Below are positions 6,681 to 12,248 of a stretch of 12,248 nucleotides of DNA, piece after piece. Both the position numbers and the translations under genes were made by a program. The notes below the pieces were generated by a model. That model was not told the origin of the DNA, did not search any database, and saw only the letters and a program-made list of their open reading frames with translations. The DNA is from an uncultured Veillonella sp. (GTDB lineage: Bacteria > Bacillota > Negativicutes > Veillonellales > Veillonellaceae): assembly GCA_900766125.1 (NCBI GenBank), contig CAAFUD010000160.1, positions 1 through 12,248 on the forward strand. Direction: 5' to 3'. The stretch's first letter is position 1. Every line of letters begins with the position of its first letter.

Positions 6681-6716
6681 ATTATATATATACATTATAT
6701 ATACATTATATATAAT
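6681..6716. repeat. AT-rich tandem repeat, 11-bp period
   Basis: TATATACATTA recurs at 11 bp (TACATTA at 6691 and again at 6702) with degenerate flanks made only of A and T. It lies about 30 bases upstream of the -35 of the barrel gene. Confidence 0.5.
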
Positions 6717-6742
6717 CTACTTGTATCCTATATAGTAGTCTG

Positions 6743-6771
6743 TTCACATCCTTGACAATGGCAGCTATAAT
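6743..6771 (+). promoter_or_regulatory. Promoter of the inverse-autotransporter barrel gene
   Basis: TTCACA (6743-6748, five of six) and a perfect TATAAT (6766-6771) are 17 bp apart. A perfect TTGACA at 6752-6757 lies inside the spacer and could only pair with the weak TACACT at 6776-6781 (18 bp), so two overlapping promoters are possible. The leader would be about 50 bases; the GAGAG at 6821-6825 is a weak and very close ribosome binding site. Confidence 0.6.
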
Positions 6772-6827
6772 TCGTTACACTTATACATATTTCATTTTAA
6801 GTTCATGAGAATTATATGTAGAGAGTA

Positions 6828-7868
6828 ATGAAACGTATTGTGTGTATTGCCTTAGGAGTCTTGGTGTGTTGTGTAGGCTCTGCGGAGGCAGAAAAACAAC
6901 AATTACATAATGATAAGGGCGTAGTGTCTGTACATACAGATAGCCATGATACTCGTCTTAAAGCAGCCTCTGATGGGTTTCATATTACGCCAGCTTCAAC
7001 GCCAGACCATGTGATTGGTGAAAGCGGACCACTCATCATGGATCGTCAAGATACTAAGACTGTGCAGTACAGCAATGTTGATGCGGTGAACTGCGCTATC
7101 AATGCGGTGGCCATGTCTAATGTATCTAATGCTATGTATGGATCTAAAGGGAAACCGTGGATGCGACGTACTACCTTGAGCTTTCAGTTTCAAGAAGGAT
7201 GGAAACCACTCTATTCGATAGAAACGGTACAACCCTTAGGCCATTATGATACTACTTCGCGCGATGTATGGTTTACGCAACAACGCCTATCTCGAGCGGC
7301 AGATATTGGTACAACCCTCAATATGGGTGTAGGCTATCGCCGTATTAGTAAGGATGACCGTCGCCTCTATGGGGCGCATCTCTTTTATGATCACCGCTTC
7401 TTGCGTCACCATGATCGCCTTAGTGCAGGTCTTGAATATATGTCTGGTGAAAGCGAGTTTCGCTTCAATTGGTATGGTGCAGCGTCAGATGAGCGTGTGC
7501 TCGATGTAAATCTTCACACCTTAGAACGAGTATCTAACGGATATACTGTGGAATATGGTAAGACCTTTAAGAACGCTCGCTGGGCTAGAGTGTATGTAGA
7601 AGGGTATCATTGGAACCAAGAACGGCAAGCGGATAAAAATGGTTTCCGCCTTGGATCTGAATTGCAACTCACACCGCGTGTATCAGTGGACATGGGGTAT
7701 AACAAACCGGAACATAGCTCTGGTGGTGCGTACGGTAAGATTACCTTCCGTTTAGCAGGAGCTCCGATGGCCTGGTATGGTGGTAAGCATCGTTTAGAAG
7801 AAACGGCAACGGTAAGGGATAAGATGTTAAATCTTGTAAGGCGTCATAATACAGTGTGGGTAGAATAA
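6828..7868 (+). CDS. Inverse autotransporter (intimin/invasin-type) beta-barrel without passenger
   Basis: 346 residues. Signal peptide 1-22 (Lys-Arg, hydrophobic core, AEA cleavage), a roughly 85-residue N-terminal periplasmic part, then an inverse-autotransporter barrel (PF11924 type) from about 110 to 315. Recognisable barrel segments are SIETVQPL (130-137), NMGVGYRRISKDDRRLYG (165-182), AHLFYDHRF (183-191), LSAGLEYM (198-205), FRFNWYGAASDERV (211-224) and FRLGSELQL (273-281). The end, MLNLVRRHNTVWVE, matches the helix/linker (V-x-R-N-N-x-I-V-L-E-Y) that in intimin and invasin threads the barrel and leads to surface Ig-like domains. Here the stop codon comes right there, so no passenger exists, and none is coded in frame downstream. 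It has its own promoter and a downstream terminator. It may be a stable barrel-only membrane protein or a truncated adhesin. Weak ribosome binding site. Confidence 0.82.
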   Translation: MKRIVCIALGVLVCCVGSAEAEKQQLHNDKGVVSVHTDSHDTRLKAASDGFHITPASTPDHVIGESGPLIMDRQDTKTVQYSNVDAVNCAINAVAMSNVSNAMYGSKGKPWMRRTTLSFQFQEGWKPLYSIETVQPLGHYDTTSRDVWFTQQRLSRAADIGTTLNMGVGYRRISKDDRRLYGAHLFYDHRFLRHHDRLSAGLEYMSGESEFRFNWYGAASDERVLDVNLHTLERVSNGYTVEYGKTFKNARWARVYVEGYHWNQERQADKNGFRLGSELQLTPRVSVDMGYNKPEHSSGGAYGKITFRLAGAPMAWYGGKHRLEETATVRDKMLNLVRRHNTVWVE

Positions 7869-7994
7869 GATACTAATGTATCTGTATACTTATGTATGGA
7901 CAAGAATAAACTGATTTACACTACTAAAATGTAACTGAAGATACATTCATTTTATATTCATATATGATATACTGTGCTAGATGTACAGATAACA

Positions 7995-8039
7995 AGTCAT
8001 AAGCGCTATTTTACTGTAGCGCTTATGGCTTATTTTTAT
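7995..8039 (+). terminator. Strong intrinsic terminator
   Basis: AGTCATAAGCGCTA (7995-8008) pairs with TAGCGCTTATGGCT (8017-8030), 14 pairs with one G-U, an 8-base loop, then TATTTTTAT. It lies about 126 bases after the barrel gene's stop and is probably its terminator. Confidence 0.85.
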
Positions 8040-8310
8040 ATTCCTGAATATGAATATAAGATTAAAATATCGAAAGAAGTAGATAAGGATAAACGGATAA
8101 ACGGGTTGTTTATTAATTATGGTAATAAATATTCCCATATTTTAATGTATACATCGAATGTATTTGATTAATTAAGCGTAAAGGATTAAAAAATACATCA
8201 AAAATGTATAATAAATCGATATAAATTTAAATTTTTATAAATATCTGAACAACTTCCGAAAAAATTATGATGATAACATGAAGGAAACTATTTACAAATA
8301 ATTCGATATC

Positions 8311-8366
8311 TGTTATTCTACTTATGACACAAAATGAAAAATAAATGAAAGTTACTCAGAATAACA
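8311..8366. repeat. 9-bp inverted repeat upstream of the giant adhesin
   Basis: TGTTATTCT (8311-8319) and AGAATAACA (8358-8366) are perfect inverted arms 38 bases apart. The right arm is itself part of an imperfect palindrome (GTTACTCAGAATAAC, 8351-8365). A paired regulator-binding site is possible. Confidence 0.4.
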
Positions 8367-8457
8367 AAAATGTGTGTAAGAAATAGCTTTCAATTTATTA
8401 AACGTATTATATAAGGATTGTAATTGTGTCTAGTCTAAGAAAGGGGTTCATAGAAAT

Positions 8458-11400
8458 ATGAATAAGATTTTTAAAGTAGTTTGGAGCAAATCTAAAGAAT
8501 GCTACGTTGTAGTATCTGAAGTTGCTAAAAACAATGGTGGTAAGAAAAAAGTTCTTGCTAGCGTATTAGCTGGTTTGGCTATGGTAGGTGTTGCTGCACA
8601 AATGGGTACACCTGTACAAGCGGGCTCTAATACGAATGGTAATAATATTAATGTTTGGTCCAATCAAAGAGTTGATACACCTGTTGCAGGTGGACCTGGT
8701 GTAACAAATACAAATACACAAAATACTGCAGGTGATAACTCTGTTACTATTGGTCAACAATTAACAACAGGTACAGGAGCTGTAGCTGTTGGTAGATTAT
8801 CTACTGCTTTGGGTGATCGTGCTGTAGCTTTTGGTGAAGAAGTTCACGCTAAAAAAGAAGATACTATTGCTATTGGTAATAAGAATAATTCTAATACTGG
8901 TGGTGGTATTGCTATCGGTAAAGGGAACTTAGCAGACTCTACAAATGAAGGTGCTGCAACAGGTGAGCGAGAAAAGCAAAACTCTCAAATTGCAATCGGT
9001 CGCGACAATAAAGCAACACATATTGATACTACTGCTATTGGTCGTGAAGTAACCTCTAGCGGCACAGCAGCAGTTGGTCTTGGTTCTCGTGCTGAAGCTT
9101 CTGGTGACTATGCAATTGCTATTGGTGGTGGTAGCACATCCAATAAAGTAAAAGCTGCAGACTATGCAATTGCTATTGGTACACAAGCGCAAGCTACTGG
9201 TAAACGAGCTATTGCACAAGGTGGTGGTTCTAAAGCAACAGCTGAAAGAGCTACAGCACTTGGTTATAGAGCAGAAGCTACTACTGAAGATGGTGTAGCT
9301 TTAGGTTCTAACTCCAAAGCAACTACTGTAGCAGGTGTGGATGGTTATAATCCTGCTGATAGCCGTACAAATACATATGCTGGTTTATCTGGCAATGCAA
9401 AAACATCTACATTAGCAGCTGTTTCTGTAGGTGATGGTTCTAATGCGACTCGTCAAATTACAGGTCTTGCAGCAGGTAAAGAAGATACTGATGCAGTTAA
9501 CGTGGCTCAATTAAAAAATGTTAACTTAAAATATGCTGGTAATAGTGGCAGTGGTGATGTGTTGTTGAATAATGGTACATTAAACCTTAAAGGTGAAGGC
9601 CTGATTTCTACAACTGCTGATGCTAGTGGTGTTACTGTTAAACTTACAACAGGTGATACTATTACTAATAATAATGGTAAAGCTGTAGCTCCTGCACCTA
9701 ATGGTGTTGCTACTACTGATAATGTAGTACAAGCTATTAATAAAGCTGGTTGGAATGCTAATGCATCTGCAAATGGTGGTAAATTGACTGGTTCTGCTAC
9801 TGCAACTAAAGTAGTTCCTGGTGATACAGTAACTTTCAGTGCAGGTAAAAATCTCACAGTAGAACGAACATTAGGTACTAACACTCAACAATATACATAT
9901 GGATTAAGCTCCACTCTTAAAGATATTGAAAGCATTCAAAATGGTACTTCCAAAATCACATTGAATAATAGTGGTGGCACAACTATCTCCGGCGGTAACT
10001 TGAGCGTAGATGGTAATAAAATTACTAAAGTAGCTCAAGGTACTGATGGCACTGATGCTGTTAATGTTGACCAATTGAATGCAGTAGCAGCTAAAGAACG
10101 TCATGTTAAACCTGGTAACTACGCTGTTGATGGTAATGGCACAGTTACATTGAACTATGTTGATGGTAACAATGCTGACGTAACTGATACAGCTGTTATC
10201 TCTGGTATTGCGAAAGATGATCTTTCCAACATCACTAATGCAGGTAAAAAAGTAATCACTGGTCTAGGTTCTAAAGTTGAAGCTGGTGACAACGTAACTG
10301 TTACTGATACAACTGATGCAACTACAGGTCAAAAAACTTACACAGTAAGTGCAAACTTAACAAAAGTAACTGATGGTACAAATACAACAGTAACTGGTGC
10401 GGGTACAACTGCTAATCCATACAAAGTAAATGTAGCTGGCGATTTGACAGGTATTACATCTATTGCTAATACAGCAGGTGGCCCAACAATGACAATTGGT
10501 GGCAACTCCATTAATGTAACTGGTGGTAACTTAGACTTAGGTAGCAACAAAATTACTAACTTAGGTCCAGCAACATCTGGTACTGATGCAGTTAACTACG
10601 ACCAATTGAAAAACTCCCGTACAGTAGTTAAATCCTCTGATGGTTCTGTAACAGTAACACCTACAACAGCTGGTGATCAAACTACTTACGACTTGAAAGT
10701 AGCAACTACTGGTACAGTAGCTAAATCTACTTGGAACATTGCCTCTGACAAAGTATCCGCTACTGAAGGTACTGTTGCAGCAGGTTCTGGTGCAGCACAA
10801 AACATTGCTGATACTAAAACAGTAACAATGCAAGCAGGTAAAAACTTGACTGTAAACCAAACTAACGATAATGGTAATGCATCTGTTGCATTTGCTCTTG
10901 ATAAAGACCTTAAAGATCTTACAAGCGTAACTACTGATAAAGTAACTACAAAAGAAATCGGCTTACAAGATGCAGCTGGTAACACTACTACAATCAAGAA
11001 AGATGGCGACCGCATTACATACACTAATGACGGTGGTGCAACTAATAAAACAGTAGCAACTCTTGATGATGAAAAACACATCAAACCAGGTAGCTATGCT
11101 GTACAAAACGATGGTAGCGTAACAATAACTTACGTTGATGGCAATGGTAACCCAGTAGCTAACGATGAGGCTAAAATTACTGGTATTGCTAAACAAGATC
11201 TTTCCAACATCACAGATGCAGGTAAGAACGTAATCACTGGTCTTGGCACAATCGTTAAAGCTGGTGACAATGTAACTGTATCTGAAGCATCTGATGCTAC
11301 AACAGGCCAAAAAACTTACACTGTAAATGCTGTAACTCCAGCTGTTTACACTAAAGCTGATGGCACTAAAGTAGTGAAACGTCCAGATGGTACTTATACA

Positions 11401-12248
11401 ACAAACCTTGATGGTTCTGCTGGTAATGACGTTCCTGCAAGTGACGTTATCGTATCCTTCCAAGATGCAGCTGGTAACACAACTGGTGGCAACTCCATCG
11501 TAAACAACGTTGGTTCTGCTATCGACAAAACGGGTACATCCACTGGTGATACATTCTTAACTAAACTTGACACTGCAGCTAATGATACTCCAAACGCAGC
11601 AGTTAACGTAAAAGACCTTAAAAATACATCTGATGCAATCATCGGTAAAGGTTTGAAATTCGACGCTAACGATGGCGGTGAAAAAACTAATAAACTTGGT
11701 TCCAAAGTAACTGTAAAAGGTGAAGGTACTAAAGCTAATACTGAATACAGTGGTACAAACATCAAAACAATCATTGCACAAACAGGTGATGACACTACAA
11801 TTGATGTGAAATTGGCTAAAGACTTAACTGGTATCAACTCCATTTCCAATACAGCTGCTGGTCCAAAAATGGAATTCGGTGGTAACTCCATTAATATCAC
11901 TGGTGGCAACTTAGACTTAGGTGGTAGCAAAATCACTAACTTAGGTCCTGCTACAAGTGGTTCTGATGCAGTTAACTATGACCAATTGAAAAACTCCCGT
12001 ACAGAAGTTAAATCCTCTGATGGTTCTGTAACAGTAACACCTACAACAGCTGGTGATAAAACTACTTACGACTTGAAAGTAGCAACTACTGGTACAGTAG
12101 CTAAATCTACTTGGAACATCGCTTCCGATAAAGTGTCTGCTACTGAAGGTACTGTTGCAGCAGGTTCTGGTGCAGCACAAAACATTGCTGATACTAAAAC
12201 AGTAACAATGCAAGCAGGTAAAAACTTGACTGTAAACCAAACTAACGA
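8458..12248 (+). CDS. Giant YadA-like trimeric autotransporter adhesin, N-terminal 1263 codons (3' end outside window)
   Basis: The frame is open from ATG 8458 to the window edge. It begins with an extended signal peptide region (ESPR; NKIFKVVWSKSKECYVVVSE, residues 2-21), typical of very large type V proteins, then a basic stretch, a hydrophobic core and cleavage near PVQA (52-55). A YadA-type head follows (about 95-320) with many IAIG/VALG-style repeats. Neck motifs ending DAVN-x-x-QL occur at about 324-355, 520-543, 697-719 and 1157-1179. Between them lie long stalk modules rich in Thr, Gly, Asp and Lys (KPGNYAV / KPGSYAV, GQKTYTV, GGNSIN-TGGNLDLG). The anchor is beyond the window. Proteins of this build in Veillonella (such as Hag1) mediate attachment to other oral bacteria and host cells; the specific ligand here is unknown. 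Strong internal DNA repeats are annotated separately. Long open frames on the opposite strand are by-products of its repetitive codon use. Confidence 0.92.
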   Translation, partial: MNKIFKVVWSKSKECYVVVSEVAKNNGGKKKVLASVLAGLAMVGVAAQMGTPVQAGSNTNGNNINVWSNQRVDTPVAGGPGVTNTNTQNTAGDNSVTIGQQLTTGTGAVAVGRLSTALGDRAVAFGEEVHAKKEDTIAIGNKNNSNTGGGIAIGKGNLADSTNEGAATGEREKQNSQIAIGRDNKATHIDTTAIGREVTSSGTAAVGLGSRAEASGDYAIAIGGGSTSNKVKAADYAIAIGTQAQATGKRAIAQGGGSKATAERATALGYRAEATTEDGVALGSNSKATTVAGVDGYNPADSRTNTYAGLSGNAKTSTLAAVSVGDGSNATRQITGLAAGKEDTDAVNVAQLKNVNLKYAGNSGSGDVLLNNGTLNLKGEGLISTTADASGVTVKLTTGDTITNNNGKAVAPAPNGVATTDNVVQAINKAGWNANASANGGKLTGSATATKVVPGDTVTFSAGKNLTVERTLGTNTQQYTYGLSSTLKDIESIQNGTSKITLNNSGGTTISGGNLSVDGNKITKVAQGTDGTDAVNVDQLNAVAAKERHVKPGNYAVDGNGTVTLNYVDGNNADVTDTAVISGIAKDDLSNITNAGKKVITGLGSKVEAGDNVTVTDTTDATTGQKTYTVSANLTKVTDGTNTTVTGAGTTANPYKVNVAGDLTGITSIANTAGGPTMTIGGNSINVTGGNLDLGSNKITNLGPATSGTDAVNYDQLKNSRTVVKSSDGSVTVTPTTAGDQTTYDLKVATTGTVAKSTWNIASDKVSATEGTVAAGSGAAQNIADTKTVTMQAGKNLTVNQTNDNGNASVAFALDKDLKDLTSVTTDKVTTKEIGLQDAAGNTTTIKKDGDRITYTNDGGATNKTVATLDDEKHIKPGSYAVQNDGSVTITYVDGNGNPVANDEAKITGIAKQDLSNITDAGKNVITGLGTIVKAGDNVTVSEASDATTGQKTYTVNAVTPAVYTKADGTKVVKRPDGTYTTNLDGSAGNDVPASDVIVSFQDAAGNTTGGNSIVNNVGSAIDKTGTSTGDTFLTKLDTAANDTPNAAVNVKDLKNTSDAIIGKGLKFDANDGGEKTNKLGSKVTVKGEGTKANTEYSGTNIKTIIAQTGDDTTIDVKLAKDLTGINSISNTAAGPKMEFGGNSINITGGNLDLGGSKITNLGPATSGSDAVNYDQLKNSRTEVKSSDGSVTVTPTTAGDKTTYDLKVATTGTVAKSTWNIASDKVSATEGTVAAGSGAAQNIADTKTVTMQAGKNLTVNQTN
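10102..10347 (+). repeat. Stalk module copy A (KPG-YAV to GQKTYTV)
   Basis: Matches 11077-11325 with an offset of 975-978 bp (one codon of length difference). Both encode a KPG-YAV start, a YVDGN strand, a GIAK-DLSNIT segment, GLG-x-V-AGDNVTV and a GQKTYTV end, inside the giant adhesin. Confidence 0.8.
10441..10868 (+). repeat. Neck-plus-stalk module copy A
   Basis: Aligns without gaps to 11821-12248 at an offset of exactly 1380 bp (460 codons). The last 260 bp differ at only eight positions by my count. The module encodes GGNSIN, GGNLDLG, a DAVNYDQLKNSR neck and the following stalk. Confidence 0.9.
11077..11325 (+). repeat. Stalk module copy B (KPG-YAV to GQKTYTV)
   Basis: Second copy of the 10102-10347 module. 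It is followed by 495 bp before the next shared module begins, against only 93 bp after copy A, so this copy carries about 402 bp (134 codons) of additional stalk. Confidence 0.8.
11821..12248 (+). repeat. Neck-plus-stalk module copy B (continues past window)
   Basis: Second copy of 10441-10868. The start of the module is moderately diverged (for example MTIGG against MEFGG), while from about 11989 onward it is nearly identical. The repeat may continue beyond the window edge. Confidence 0.9.

Larger units (their letters stand above)
6386..6827. other. Divergent regulatory region, 442 bp, between two surface-protein genes
   Basis: Very AT-rich. It holds a minus-strand promoter with an overlapping dyad for the trimeric adhesin, an 11-bp-period AT repeat (6681-6716) and a plus-strand promoter for the barrel gene. 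No gene is seen. An AGGGGAG at 6559-6565 looks like a ribosome binding site but no start codon follows before a stop. Confidence 0.6.
7869..8457. other. Gene-free region, 589 bp, upstream of the giant adhesin
   Basis: Contains an extended -10-like TGATATACT (7965-7973), a strong terminator (7995-8039), AT-rich DNA and a 9-bp inverted repeat (8311-8366). Short frames here either cross the terminator or lack a ribosome binding site. No promoter with good -35 and -10 is evident for the adhesin; AGGGG (8442-8446) is its ribosome binding site, with a rather long 11-base spacing. Confidence 0.55.

Noticed and set aside
6752..6771. Perfect TTGACA and perfect TATAAT as one promoter
   Set aside because: They are only 8 bp apart and cannot be used together; TTCACA at 6743-6748 has the right 17-bp spacing.
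7974..8171. 65-codon frame starting at a GTG, or 49 codons from an internal ATG near 8025
   Set aside because: The frame runs straight through the strong terminator hairpin at 7995-8039, lacks a ribosome binding site and has no recognisable composition or domain. It also does not look like a lost passenger of the barrel gene.
8566..12240. Many 64-180 codon open frames on the minus strand across the giant adhesin
   Set aside because: They are antisense to a long repetitive coding frame with biased third positions; two are near copies of each other only because they oppose the same DNA repeat. Their translations are Cys/Ser/Thr-rich or Val/Pro-rich with no domain, and I saw no ribosome binding sites.

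Overview
The window most resembles a chromosomal surface-protein locus of Veillonella or a close relative (Negativicutes, the diderm Firmicutes). The genome is low-GC with Firmicute-style signals (AGGAGG ribosome binding sites, TGnTATAAT extended -10 boxes). Four of its six genes are outer-membrane secretion proteins with Gram-negative beta-barrels: a type Va autotransporter, two YadA-like trimeric autotransporters (type Vc) and an inverse-autotransporter barrel (type Ve). The genus assignment is inference from this combination and from the style of the adhesin repeats; no marker gene is present.

Layout, left to right. 1-807 is the 3' end of a classical autotransporter (beta-barrel only). 808-1380 has no gene; it holds a hairpin, three motifs repeated every 24 bp, and a 107-bp inverted-repeat element. 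1381-3130 is a very AT-rich two-gene operon: an AAA ATPase of the RloA/AbiLi type followed by a small RloB/AbiLii TOPRIM-like protein, a probable abortive-infection (AbiL-like) anti-phage module. A bidirectional hairpin terminator separates it from the convergent gene at 3216-4838, a SAM methyltransferase with a methyltransferase regulatory domain. Its size and architecture match the rickettsial protein-lysine methyltransferases that modify an outer-membrane autotransporter. 5060-6385 (minus) is a compact trimeric adhesin with an unusual leucine-zipper tail after its membrane anchor. It is divergent from 6828-7868 (plus), an inverse-autotransporter barrel whose passenger domain is absent. 8458-12248 (plus) is the first 1263 codons of a very large repetitive trimeric adhesin that runs off the window.

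How they may work together: the adhesins are separate transcription units with their own promoters and terminators, so the locus looks like an accumulated surface-adhesin island and not one operon. The methyltransferase next to them suggests post-translational modification of adhesin lysines (a hypothesis). The defence cassette has clearly different base composition and is bounded on both sides by hairpins sharing a stem sequence, which suggests a separately acquired insert. The giant adhesin shows internal module duplication and a mosaic of silent differences, which is sequence evidence of recombination between repeats.
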